Assembly: GCF_964204645.1 (NCBI RefSeq)
Contig: NC_134028.1
Coordinates: 19,010,153 to 19,074,152, forward strand
Direction of reading: 5' to 3'
DNA length: 64,000 nucleotides
Source: Tubulanus polymorphus
Taxonomy: Eukaryota > Nemertea > Palaeonemertea > Tubulaniformes > Tubulanidae
Below, one piece after another: positions 54,143 to 64,000 of the stretch; within the stretch, counting starts at the first letter, position 1; each line of letters starts with the position of its first letter. The notes beneath the pieces were generated by a model that was not told where the DNA came from, ran no database searches, and saw nothing but the letters and a program-made list of their open reading frames with translations. The position numbers and the translations under genes were made by a program.

Positions 54143-54232
54143 TTTACTCATTAGAAAATGAGGTTTTTAATGTTATTGCTTCTATGGTTATTCGGATATT
54201 TGAACTCTCTTCCTAAGATTTATAGGGTTATA

Positions 54233-54860
54233 TTTGAAATTTCATAGGATAGTTACCAAGGTATCTGACACAGAAAATTTATATAGCATGTTGTTGATAA
54301 CTTTTGGGCCAACAATTTAGACATAAATAATTTGGATATAAGTGAACTTGAGGTCAAGGTCACATACTCCAAGATGGCCGCCATGAAAAAAATTCACGAA
54401 AAAGTTTCAGATAAACTGCTCTGTCTCCCAGAAAAATGCACTGATCGATTCAATTCCAACTAAAATTGTATGCCATATATCCTTACTTTATGTAGTAAAA
54501 ATTTCAAAGCAATAGAACAACTAGAAAAATTTATTTTTCCACTAATTTACCAACTTCTCCACCGATATGTCGGAAGGCCGGATGTAAGGGGTTTCATTGG
54601 GGTGTAATTTCAGGCCTCAGAAAATTTGTATCTATGTATTTGACACTGATACATTGTATACCATGGTGTTGATAACCATTGGGCTTACAAATAAGACAAA
54701 TTATTTGAATATATGTGACCTTGAAGATGGACAGTTTCTGGTTCTTCATTATTGTTATTGGTGTCCGTTGCCATGACAACCGTATAAACAGGGTCTAAAA
54801 AAATTGTCACTGATTTCATTTTCATCATCAAAATCATTGCTGGCACTATAAACCTACTGT
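54233..54860. repeat. Diverged ~380-bp direct duplication
   Basis: 54233-54375 resembles 54610-54735 ('TGTTGATAAC' then 'TTGGGC' and 'AATATATGTGACCTTGA' types). The PLE inserted in one member of this repeat. No gene. Confidence 0.5.
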
Positions 54861-54861
54861 C

Positions 54862-55176
54862 TGACTAAGTCACATCATCTGAACTGTTGCTGTCATATTC
54901 GTTGTCACACTCAATTTGTTCACTACCAAATTCCAAGTCACCAGCATCACTGTCAGCATCATATACGAGCTGCTGAACTGTTTCATCCAGCCAAATTGTT
55001 TTTTTCATGGCTGTTGCCATCTTTGATTTTATGCAGATGGCAGCACCGGCTGATACTGATAGATATGCCCTTCTAGAAGGAGGGTTAAGTGATACTGTAT
55101 CACATACGGTACGGGTATGCTAGCTTGTCAATTTGTACCGTATGCCATACGGTAGTGGTATTGTAAGGGTTAATAA
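54862..55176 (-). pseudogene. piggyBac 5' tip with N-terminal fragment (family 4)
   Basis: The minus strand begins TTAACCCTTACAATACC at about 55173-55157, a piggyBac-style terminus. From about 55020 a frame reads MATAMKKTIWLDETVQQLVY and an acidic tract (DADSDAGDLEFGSEQ), stopping at about 54865. The rest of the transposase is absent. Confidence 0.65.
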
Positions 55177-55530
55177 ACTTACGATTCATCGCATTGTTCC
55201 CTAGCTGAACCCAGGCAGACAATTCAGGCACTGCAAAATGCTGTTCATATAACAGCTTGTTGAATTCAAATTTAGAAGCCTAAACATTGTCAAAAGAAAT
55301 GGACTAGGCCTATTGGATAAAAAAACATTACGTTAGAATCGTATCATATTTGACAGCTTGTAACCAAATCTTATAACAGACACTGTTCTGTTTCTGGCAT
55401 TAACAGTGAATGTAAGTAGAACACTTGTTTATGAATTGAATTGAATAATTAAGATAATATACCAGATTTAACAAAAGTTAGAGTCAGAATGAAAATAGTG
55501 TCGAAGATGAGTGTAATAGCATCCTCCTCA
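55177..55530. other. Non-coding stretch
   Basis: Nothing recognised. Confidence 0.35.
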
Positions 55531-55775
55531 GCTGGGATTTGAACCTAATCGGTTTGTGCTGTGGCTGAGTGTAGCATTGCCATCATTCGGATAGCGCAGT
55601 GCGCAGCGCACTGTTTACTTATTAAGGCGTTGTTACCTCTACTACTTGAGATGCTGATTGTTAGTAAAAGGTGGATGTGCCGTTTTGGAAATAGACATAA
55701 CTTTTTCAAAACATGGTGATCGTTCATGATGGGCCTAAGATCACTAAGTGCTCGGAAAACGCTATTAATCCTTTT
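55531..55775. repeat. Dispersed repeat, second copy (with possible tRNA-like B box)
   Basis: 55647-55771 matches 28918-29042. On the minus strand, 'GGTTCAAATCC' near 55543 fits a B box, but no convincing A box at the right distance was found. Confidence 0.55.
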
Positions 55776-55959
55776 AGGTCTCACCGTGCGACCACTTTTT
55801 GAGGCAACCCCCCCTCATCACTCTCTACATGTGAAGTTTCTCAGGCATTCAAGGTCTTCTGTTCTGCCTTTTTGAAATTTTCTAAACACAGTGGACTATA
55901 GTTTGATAACTAGCGTCGTCCTCGGCTACTTTAGCATTCGAGACGTTCAACGTTTTTCT

Positions 55960-56505
55960 TTTAATTGTGATAATTTGAGTGGAGCCATCGGGTCGCGTCA
56001 CAGTGGTTCTGGAAGATAGCTGAAGCCGGCTTGGAGGCATTTTTACGGATTTCTTCTAGTATCTTCTGAAAGTCGTCGTTCGTAGGCGGGGTCGGGATCA
56101 CTTGACTTCTTGGTGTTTCTTTTGCAGTTTCAGGGGTTCTGAGCGGGTATTTCGTTTTTGCCGGTTATTGGCGATCTCAATCTCTTGCCGGACGGAACTT
56201 TATTTTCTTTCCCTGATTTTCTTTTGGTTGGGTCGACGGTTGGATTTTCCGAACGGCTTAAACATTGTATTTCAGGGGGATCAAACTCGAAATTTTTTGG
56301 CGTCCTTTATGGCAATGAGTTTGACTTTTTCGATAATCGACCTTGCATCTTCGGAATGTCTTTGATCTGTCTTTCGCCCTTGTTGGCGAATCAAATCTCG
56401 GCGCCCATTTTTATAATTACAAAGCTTGCACCTATATTCAAAGCCTTGATGTCTTACTCTGGCATTTCAAATCGTGTGCCTCGAGATTTTTAATTGAAGC
56501 GAAGT
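55960..56505 (-). pseudogene. Unrecognised ORF remnant with a Cys2-His-like finger
   Basis: The minus strand from about 56460 reads 'VRHQGFEYRCKLCNYKNGRR' and 'QRHSEDARSIIEKVKLIAIK', then changes frame at an AAAAAA run (about 56300) to 'KNFEFDPPEIQCLSRSENP' and a basic 'TKRKSGKENKVPSGKRLRSP'. A stop at about 56135 and further frames follow. The finger-plus-basic layout could be a Gag- or ORF1-like protein, but I cannot name it. Repeat copy D begins directly upstream at 56510. Confidence 0.35.
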
Positions 56506-56509
56506 CCTT

Positions 56510-56800
56510 TTTAGCCCACTTGGGACTTTAGCCCCAGCGGGCTATTGTGTTCACTTTTCATCTGTCGTCCGTCTGTCCGTTTGTCTGTAGACAGAATCCA
56601 GTTATTTTGGGAAGTTTTGAAGACCCTTCAAGGTAATGTCTTGATATTTGGTTATACATGTATCTTCCCTAGACACATGTTCAGCCCAAAAACTGGCCCG
56701 GTCAGATCCAAGAAGGCCAACCGACAGCCATTGTTGTACGCCAAAATCAGCACTTTTTACACATATTTCAAGTTTTCGATGGAAATTTTAAAGAAATTTT
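56510..56800 (+). repeat. 1.25-kb repeat family, copy D (5' 290 bp only)
   Basis: It matches the first ~290 bases of copies A and B, from the hairpin to 'TTTTACACATATTTCAAG', then stops. More diverged than A and B. Confidence 0.82.
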
Positions 56801-57590
56801 AATGGTCTTAAGTATGCAGTGGACTCTTCTTTGTTACTTGGCCTGAATCTTCATCCGCTTAACTGGCCATTTCTTTACGGAAATGTATGCCTTGTACATA
56901 TTTGATGTTATAATGCATAGGAATCTCTTTACACCATTGTTTTTCCAATGATAGTCATCACACCTCCAGTTTTCTGCTATAAGAAAGTTCGTAAAAATTG
57001 ATTATATCAAGAAACTGTGATGATCACAACTCTGTTGTCAATAGCCCCAAGAATTTTTAGGTAGGGTCTTTAATTCACATATTTACTTATCCCAATTCAG
57101 AGTAAGATCTACCCTCCCCGACCTTGGCCACACTGCACAATATCGAAAAGTTGGGTTCCAGGACGTTGCCTAATCCATTATAATGCACGACAACCCTGGT
57201 CAAGGTCTTTTTTCAGATCTTTAAACTGGCTAGTTGAGAGGTGGAATGGTGATCTCCTTGATGAAGTGACTGCTGCCTTGATTCCCTGAATCACCCCACC
57301 TACCACGACCATTTTAGGGTCGTAAAGGTGTTTGCCACATGACTGTACGAACTCACCCACATCCAAATCAAATCAGTGCGCCTGAGCCTGTGAGTGCAGC
57401 TCAATCAGCTGTCCTTGATGAGCTGACCTTTCAAACGCTTGGTCTCAGGAGTTATAAGTGTCCAATGTTAGAGCATCCATATTTCAGTCTGATCTAAAAA
57501 GATAGTAGAGACAAGACATTTTACAGTTATGTGTTCTAAGAGATTTAACCAAGTACTTTCTATCCTTACGTGATAAAACTACGCAAAAAA
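56801..57590. other. Non-coding stretch
   Basis: The 62-residue minus-strand frame at 57366-57178 (MDVGEFVQSCGKHLYDPKMV) looks protein-like but matches nothing I recognise and has no supporting context. Confidence 0.3.
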
Positions 57591-57594
57591 TCGC

Positions 57595-57803
57595 GAGAGA
57601 CAAATGAAATATGAGTCGCACAATCACAATTTCGAAAGAGATTTTAAAACATCAAAACTATGAAGAGAATGAGAACGACCACTCTTGAGAATGGTTTTTA
57701 GGATAAAACCGAAAATTCGAGGTTTTAATAAATTCTTTATAGTTTTGATGTTTTAAAATCTCTTTCGAACTTGTGATTGTGGGACTCATATTTCACTCTC
57801 TAT
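57595..57803. mobile_element. Foldback MITE, ~209 bp
   Basis: The ~75-base arms (57595-57669 and 57725-57803) are inverted copies with few mismatches: 'CGAAAGAGATTTTAAAACAT' pairs with 'ATGTTTTAAAATCTCTTTCG'. The loop is about 55 bases. Confidence 0.88.
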
Positions 57804-59469
57804 CCGTAGTAATCTCCCTTTCTCTAGCCACTTTGCGCTGTTGTCCATTATTCTGGACGAGTGCAGCTGACAGCAGGTGCATGCTCTGTCAATGAACCAA
57901 CGCATGACTTGGCGAACTCACGTTATCGTACTGGAGGTCTTATGACGTTCCGAGGACAAAGCTGTCTGCGATTGTCCTACATAATGTCAGCAGGCATTGC
58001 TTTTACTTCGATAGGGCCAACCTAAATATCTGTTCTTTGCGGCATCAGCTCATTTGGGGCCCTCTTACCATGTGGGCCAATTCCTCCCCTGACTCTGTAA
58101 TGTCCAAAATGTATCTCTAGGACTCTGCGGAAAAATTCGCAAAAATTCACCATTGAATAAACTTTGTATGGATACAATAAAGATAATTCCACCTTATAAT
58201 TCCACTATGCAACGATCGATGCACAGCTTAAACGTGGTGCTGTCATTCAATATGCTTGTCATAACGTATCTCTACATACATCAAAATCATACTTGAATTG
58301 TTGACTTGTTGATGAAACACCTCCGAATGTCTAATCATTTAAAAGCTTTGCCCTCATATGAAACGATTTCCACCTTATCACAGGTGCACTCTGCCGCGTG
58401 ATTTAACCATTCATTGCCCACGTTGTTACTCTCAACATTTCTAATACAGTATAACCTCTCTAGAATGAACGCTTGGGGTTCCGAAGAAATCGTTCACTGT
58501 AGACAGGTGTTCACTAAATAGAGGTAGTACATATTTGTGTCACGCCGCCTACCAGCAGTTTGAATAACTATACTCAATATTAAGCATTAATCCAAAACAA
58601 TAACATGGCATCTTAACCACAGATCCATGACAGAGCTTGAGGTCATTGAAGTGAACTGTCCAAAGCTTGGTCCCTATGCATCCGTTCAACCGAACTCGGT
58701 GGGGGACCTTTGATAGTTTCTCTACAATTAATTATGTGTGGACCCACCCAGTGCTTGTGGAATATAGTCGGTCCACGACGCTGGGCAAACCAATCATAGT
58801 TGGTTGCCTGACGTCATTGGGCCTTCTCAAATTGTAGCTCATAACATGCCAGGGGCAGTGGCAGCATAAAATATATGGGCCGACCAAGAAATAAATTTAA
58901 ACCATCAATATCGACGGTGGAGCCATTTGATAAATGCGCCGAAGAATTTTAAAGGGGATCTGGGTCAAAATTTTGGGGCATTTCCATGGCTCCTGGGCAC
59001 TTCTAGAGGGTTCTCACACAAATCATTGCGTTTCAATCGAGCGTGATATCTTAAAATAGAAGACTAGCTTGTCGTGAATTTCAGCCTTCAAATAAATTGT
59101 ATTCCCTCTTCAAAACTTGAATGATTTCTCTCATGTCGAACTGTACGTACCAATACTATTGATTTCACATAGATAGCACATCCTATTCCCGCTTTAATTG
59201 CAATATCAAAATTACTACTAAAAAACTGGTAACTCTGACTATAAAGTGTTTTATCGCCATACATCTATTGGCTTGCATTTAATTTTTCCCAAATACACTG
59301 AGTCGATGCTTGGACTGGCCAACAGGCTTCGGCACTAGTGATGTGCAGATGAATTTCAGAAAGTCTATATTACAGACGGAAATAAACTTTAGAAACTGTA
59401 GACTGAACTTTAGAATCTGAAGACTATAAGGTTCCTCATAGTATAGATAGATGGCAGCACCCATTATAC
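57804..59469. other. Non-coding stretch with a TIR-like remnant
   Basis: 'CAGTATAACCTCTCTAGAAT' and 'AACG' near 58446-58469 resemble the end of a Tigger/pogo-type element; an inverted 'TTCACTAAATAGAGGT' lies at 58509-58524. No gene is supported. Confidence 0.45.
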
Positions 59470-59821
59470 TTAACCCTTTGAGACCCGGATTAATTATTAC
59501 ACATGCTATCCCAGTCCCAGATTAATTTAAGGTAATTGCAAGGCGAAAACGTCCTATATTCAAATGCTTGTAGCTCCCAGCCTATTAGAGATACAGCTTT
59601 GGTGTATAAGAAACTTTTGCACAGTTCTTTATAAGCTTTCTAATGAGACCAAATTTGTCATATTTTGAAAAATTTTTTGGGGTAAATTATGGAAAATTCA
59701 TGAAAAACGTTCAAATTCTGACGAAAATTGTCTTTTTTGTCTCAAAATCATTAGCTGTTCAAGAAATAACGCATAGAAGTATATTAGAGACTGAAATGAT
59801 TTGTCTCACCTTACTGATTAT

Positions 59822-60745
59822 TCATGTGATTCTGCCTCCAATACACTTATAATCCACAAAACGATGATAAATCTCAAAGCATGGAACGTCACACAAAGGT
59901 ACAGGAGGTACACATGTTTTACACTGCCTTTGTGTCTGATGCCGGCGAACATACTTTTTGTTCTCTCTAAGTGTGCACACAACACAATCAGGCCTGCCAT
60001 TAGTTTTTTCCATAAAATGTGCTCCTCCATTCAAACGCTGTGGTGCATCGTTATGCCGAATCTGACGACCAGGTTGATGAGGTGCACGTTGGTAGTCAGC
60101 AATAAGTTCATGGCATAACTTCAAACGAAACTGTCTACTGGTCAATGCATGAGCAGCATTGGACACCTTGTGCATTATGTATGCATTTGTTACTGCTGTG
60201 ATAAGTAGGTGGCAAAAAACCTTTTTCCACCATTTCACTGAACGATGTAGTATGCTGAAATAGGAGTTGTATTGATCATTCAAATCAACTCCACCCATAA
60301 ATGTGTTGTAGTCATCAATTGCATTTGGTTTTTCGATATGTCTGTAACCATCCTCTCCTTCACGTGAACGAATACGCTTCACAGTAACACCTGCATTGCT
60401 AACAGTAGACAATACACAATTTGGGCTTTTGTCATACCAACCAATTGCTAACATGTCTGACGCGTTATGCCATAACATCAAAGGCGACATGTCCTGCAAT
60501 TGTCGTTTGTTGGTGGGGGCCGTGAATTGCTTCAGTTTTAGTGGATTTCCTGCACGATTCGCCCTAACTGTGCCACAGGCACCAATGTTTCGATCTTTTA
60601 GGTCCACAAATAGTTTCACACTAGTGAAGAAATTGTCCCATGTTATGACCTGGCCAGCCCTAACATTCTGCGATGCGTCCATAACAACTCGATACCCAAG
60701 GTCAACTTGGGTCCGCTCCTTTGTACAGCGTCCAATTGTGGGCAT
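59822..60745 (-). pseudogene. piggyBac (family 5) transposase, C-terminal two thirds
   Basis: A 307-residue frame; its true start is upstream, across a frameshift near 60715. It carries the second and third catalytic aspartates ('VITWDNFFTSVKLF' and 'FMGGVDLNDQYNS'), 'RSVKWWKKVFCHLLITAVTN', and a cysteine-rich finger at the end ('CVVCTLRENKKYV', 'QCKTC' and 'PLCDVPCFEIYH') that binds element ends. Domain order and length are normal for the family. Confidence 0.93.
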
Positions 60746-61814
60746 AACCAGTTTTCGACCCAGCCAGTATCCATGCTTTCATGCCCCACTTGACAGGCTT
60801 ACTCTTGATGTATTGCAACATAGAAGTTCGACCCTTGAAGGCTATCATGCCTTCATCCACGGACAGGAACTTTTCCATATGGAAGGCATCATTCCATGCG
60901 CGAACTAGCTGTTCAATCAAAGACTTGACCTTGAATGTCCTGTCATAACCAGGCTGCCCTCTTTGAATTTGTGTTTCGTTATTCACAGGGTGCAAGAATC
61001 ATAATAGCATCAAAAACCGATTGCGGCTCATTACGGCTCGGAATCCTGGTTTATCAGTCAGAGGATCAGTAGACCAATGTGCACGAAAAGATCCCCGATC
61101 TTCATATCCCGTTAGTAACAACAATGCCAGGAATGCTTTCATTTCGTCACTAGTGACATTATACCAGGTTTCTAGAACACTATCAGTAGTATTTCCACTG
61201 TTTTGATATTGTTGAAAATAACGATTTGTTTCAGTCACTAGCATGTCTATAATAGTGTCCGGAAAAGCTTTTGTGAAAAAGTCAATTGGCGTGTAGTCCG
61301 TTGTATCGAACTTGGGCTCACCTGGATTCGGACAGTTGTACTGCGGCAACCAGTTAGGAGGGGGGTGGTTTCTATCTTCAGCCCAATCAGGATCCTGATC
61401 AATGTTGGCACCTTGTGCACGTCCACCACGACCACCACGACCACGCACTGGGGCATAACCTCTCCCAGTTCCACGACCCCGCCTGCCTCTAACAGCAGCA
61501 GTAGCTCGACCACGTCCACGTCCCCGACCACGGACGACAGGTGCTGCTGGGGGTTGGGGATTGTCATTATCAGTACTGTCACTATCAGCAGACTGATTAT
61601 CATCACTATCAGGAGTATTATCATCACTTACAGGACTATTTTCACCATTATTGTCACTTACTTTCGCATCTAAATCACTTCCGGGTTCACTTTCGGTTTC
61701 ATTTCCGGGTTCAAAATCGCTTTCTGAACCACTTTCAGCGTTTGAGTCACTGTCATTAGAGTCACTGTCAGCAAATATCTCTCTTATTTCATGATCACTA
61801 AACCTGCCTGACAT
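60702..61814 (-). pseudogene. piggyBac (family 5) transposase, N-terminal part
   Basis: From ATG at 61814 the frame encodes an acidic N-terminus (D/S/E-rich to about residue 75), then an unusual RG-rich region (about residues 93-135, 'VRGRGRGRGRATAAVRGRRG'), then the dimerisation/domain start. An in-frame TGA at 60999-61001 follows 'MSRNRFLMLL'. The frame continues with 'FLHPVNN' and the first catalytic D in 'LSVDEGMIAFKGR', then shifts near 60715. So one stop and one frameshift inactivate an otherwise sound gene. Confidence 0.93.
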
Positions 61815-62140
61815 TTTATGAACGTTCCTTTCACCAAAAACCGTGCCGGAAATGTCACATTTACTTCAAATTTAGCGATAAAATTCCAAAAACTGCAATT
61901 CGCTTCAACTTCAATTTTCGCAAAATTCTTGAGTAGCAACATACCGTTCCAATAGTTTCAATGGGACGCATTGAACCTTTACTTGCATACCCAGGCGGTG
62001 GCAGCTAAAATCCGGCGCAGGTTACGCTGAAACGTCGGGGTAAAGTAGGCATGCCTGGTGCTCGCAATTTTGCGAGAGTGGGACCGACGGAACTGCTCCC
62101 GGCGCTCGCAAAATTGCGAGAGTGGGTCTCAAAGGGTTAA

Positions 62141-62590
62141 ACTGTCGGCATATGCATAAACTCATCAACATAATCATTCATATGATCACTTGAAACAAAA
62201 GAAATTTGATTAATCAAAAAAATATGTATTTGTTTTTTAATGCATTTACAAATCTTAGATGACTATGTTATGACCAAGTAATCTATTCTCCACATCTGAT
62301 CTACTGTAATGATAGTTCAAAGCTACTGGACTTTCCTCAAACAACTGACTTTAGATATGGATGTTGTCTTATTTCTGAACAGGAGTGACATGTACACGGG
62401 CGACCACCAGGATTCAATCCATACCATCACGGTGTGTACTTTTTTGATAATAGATTTCATTAGCAATAGCAATAGCCGCTGACACTTTATATTTGAAATA
62501 AGAAAAATACATATCAACATAAAATGTTATGTTATCAAATTTTCTGACTTTTTATCATAAATCATAGGCCTGTATGTGTTTATTGGTTCC
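62141..62590. other. Non-coding stretch
   Basis: No feature recognised between two piggyBac elements. Confidence 0.35.
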
Positions 62591-62908
62591 CCATTAGTCC
62601 TTTAGTGCCTGGGACACTTTTTTGAAATCCAACAAAACCACCTCAATAAACTTATTAAATATGATCAAAATAACACACTTATGGATTTAATTAACCAATT
62701 TTTGATTCCATAACATATTTACAGATTGTTCTCAAATGAGTACAGCAGGCATTTACTACTACCGAATGTCAATTTTTACCCCAACTCGAAATTTGGATAT
62801 AGTTCATATTTGAATCCATAATCAATGTAGCTGTTATATAATAACATCAAACAACCGATGATTGATTTCCAAATTGAAATCGCAAGAATTAAATAGCATC
62901 ATGAAATG

Positions 62909-63540
62909 TCAAGAAACAGTTTGAGCCCAACACACATAACACAGTTTTGCACTTAGCGCACATAAATCTTGATCGGCGTTACAGTTTTCGGCTTTACACC
63001 GGTTCTGAAATTCCATTTGGATGGGCCAATGGTCTCGTCCATCAAACCTGATTCCACGCGGAACATCACTCGCACTGTATGAAACTCTTGGTTTCTTTGC
63101 TTTGGGTTCATCTTCTTGATCGGACTCGGTATCAATACCAGCCATACGCGTCAATTTCAATTTGGAAATCAAGCATTGGTTGTTTGCCACCCATTTGCCT
63201 ATAAATGCACCAAGCATTTACAAGACACAGAGACAATAGATGAGTGAATATGCGAATATACCACTTTCTGCTTCTACATTTTGTCCTGTAGTGGGATAAC
63301 ATCATATCTGCTTTATCAACTCCACCCATAAACTCATTGTAAGTTTCCACAATAGCGGGTTGAGGAACAACAATTTCTTTTTTCTCTTTTCGGTCGTACC
63401 GCTTGCACTCACCAACTGGCTCCTTGCCAATATAATTTGAGGCAGTTAGAACCCGTTTTGAATCTAACCATGCACACACCACAACCTTATCTTCAAAAGT
63501 TTTTTCATCAATTGATCCTCTACCAGTTTAATTTAGTTTT
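62909..63540 (-). pseudogene. piggyBac (family 6) transposase, C-terminal part
   Basis: Frames 63482-63132 and 63217-62909 give 'VCAWLDSKRVLTASNYIGKE', the last catalytic D in 'FMGGVDKADMMLSHY', 'RKWYIRIFTHLL' and 'LVNAWCIYR', then 'GRDHWPIQMEFQNRC' and a Cys-rich tail. A frameshift lies near 63200. About 63530 'RGSIDEK' begins; everything between it and the N-terminal ORF, including the first two catalytic D residues, has been deleted. Confidence 0.88.
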
Positions 63541-63613
63541 TTCTCCTTAGCAATTTGGGAATTCCTTGTCTGGGTCTCCTGAATGGTTGATACTGCAAAG
63601 ATACCTTTTTCCC

Positions 63614-64000
63614 TCATATACACCAACAGTACATTCTATGGTTGGGCAGTTTCACCACACCCATATAGAGATTTATCCCGAATGCCTTCAATAAATCAGT
63701 TATTGAAAATTGAGGTAGAAATCTTCGCCCACCTTCCTGTAAACTACGCCATATATTGAATAGGTTATCCTGGAATACAATATCCTCCACTAAATCGTTG
63801 TGAAACAGGATACAGAAAAACTCAAATGCAGTACTCCATCTTATTTTATTTGGATTCATTCTATGTTCAACCTGTGTCAGTGGCATATCTTCTTCAGAAT
63901 CAGATGTCTCGCCAGTGTCTGTCTCACTATTGCTTGAGTGCAATGAAAGCCTGGGCTCATCTAAATCATCTTCATCGTCGGATGGTGCATAATTTCCATC
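63614..64000 (-). pseudogene. piggyBac (family 6) transposase, N-terminal part (partial)
   Basis: An acidic stretch ('SSNSETDTGETSDSEEDMPL') precedes 'WSTAFEFFCILFHNDLVEDI' and 'FSITDLLKAFGINLYMGVVK', the start of the transposase domain. The frame remains open toward the window edge, so the true start probably lies beyond 64000. It ends after 'HRMY' at 63614 where the deletion begins. Confidence 0.85.

Larger units (their letters stand above)
51696..54218 (-). mobile_element. Penelope-like element, complete insertion with 14-bp target duplication
   Basis: Flanked by TTTATAGGGTTATA at 51682-51695 and 54219-54232. The main copy lies on the minus strand (3' end at 51696); an inverted second 3' copy occupies 53690-54218. 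The inverted arms (51696 to ~52090 and ~53690 to 54086) are nearly identical. Such pseudo-LTR arrangements, direct or inverted, are known for PLEs. The insertion is recent by arm identity; the RT carries one frameshift. Confidence 0.92.
59474..62136 (-). mobile_element. piggyBac element (family 5), 2.66 kb, nearly intact
   Basis: Perfect 13-bp terminal inverted repeats, CCCTTTGAGACCC and GGGTCTCAAAGGG, are flanked on each side by TTAA (59470-59473 and 62137-62140), the piggyBac target duplication. Subterminal repeats are present: 'CTCGCAATTTTGCGAG' twice at the right end (about 62061 and 62105) and 'GATTAATT' pairs at the left. One transposase gene occupies the minus strand. The perfect ends suggest a recent insertion. 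Confidence 0.95.
62594..64000 (-). mobile_element. Internally deleted piggyBac-like element (family 6), cut by window end
   Basis: A terminus-like sequence (TTAGTCCTTTAGTGCCTGGG) lies at about 62594, a decayed TTAA-type end. The transposase is on the minus strand and lacks its central part. The upper end lies beyond 64000. Confidence 0.55.

Noticed and set aside
55531-55640. Second tRNA-like SINE
   Set aside because: Only a B-box-like sequence was found; no A box at the right spacing.
57178-57366. 62-residue ORF (MDVGEFVQSC...)
   Set aside because: It has protein-like composition but no recognised family, repeats or context.

Overview
This window is eukaryotic and almost entirely made of transposable elements and tandem repeats. 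No ordinary host gene can be supported. The mixture points to an invertebrate metazoan genome, probably a marine one: Ty3/Gypsy with a PNMA-like Gag, a chromodomain Gypsy, BEL/Pao, Copia, a Penelope-like element (PLE), non-LTR LINE fragments, several piggyBac families, SWIM-finger (MULE-like) remnants and an integrase-core/HECT pair. The species cannot be named from sequence alone. All family assignments come from motifs read by eye.

Layout. 0-2.2 kb: a 762-bp direct repeat with a near-identical slice of gag wedged between the copies. 2.6-10.6 kb: a broken Gypsy element (PNMA-like gag, then PR, RT/RNase H and IN) beside a ~335-bp palindrome and bracketed by an inverted ~185-bp module. 10.9-14.9 kb: a reverse-strand BEL/Pao element with a 64-bp minisatellite in its leader and a recognisable 5' LTR and primer-binding site. 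16.3-16.9 kb: a LINE 3' fragment. 17.8-19.6 kb: an internally deleted piggyBac. 19.6-26.2 kb: a young, nearly complete chromodomain Gypsy with ~190-bp LTRs and a 4-bp target duplication, inserted inside a 34-bp minisatellite. 26.4-28.5 kb: a gag-only Copia relic and a SWIM-finger relic. 29.4-30.8 kb: an integrase-core fragment facing a HECT-like fragment, plus a Tigger/pogo-like MITE.

31-41 kb: a piggyBac transposase gene split by a 1.25-kb non-coding repeat, an exon-like piggyBac fragment, an unrecognised terminal-exon-like ORF, a second 1.25-kb copy, and a MULE-like transposase. 41-46 kb: mostly non-coding, with foldback and piggyBac-type MITEs and a tRNA-like SINE head. 46.9-49.7 kb: a LINE RT fragment and a 31-bp satellite interrupted by a third 1.25-kb copy. 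51.7-54.2 kb: a complete PLE insertion with a 14-bp target duplication, an inverted 3' copy and a hammerhead-like core. 54.9-57.8 kb: piggyBac 5' tip, fragments and a foldback. 59.5-62.1 kb: a near-intact piggyBac with perfect TIRs and TTAA flanks. 62.6-64 kb: another internally deleted piggyBac, cut by the window end.

The genes do not form a pathway. The window reads as a nested-insertion graveyard holding a few young elements (Gypsy at 20-26 kb, piggyBac at 59.5 kb, PLE at 52-54 kb). The best candidates for something less described are the inverted leader-like modules around the first Gypsy, the 1.25-kb repeat family, the convergent integrase/HECT pair, and the palindrome-bearing 31-bp satellite that is open in all three reverse frames.
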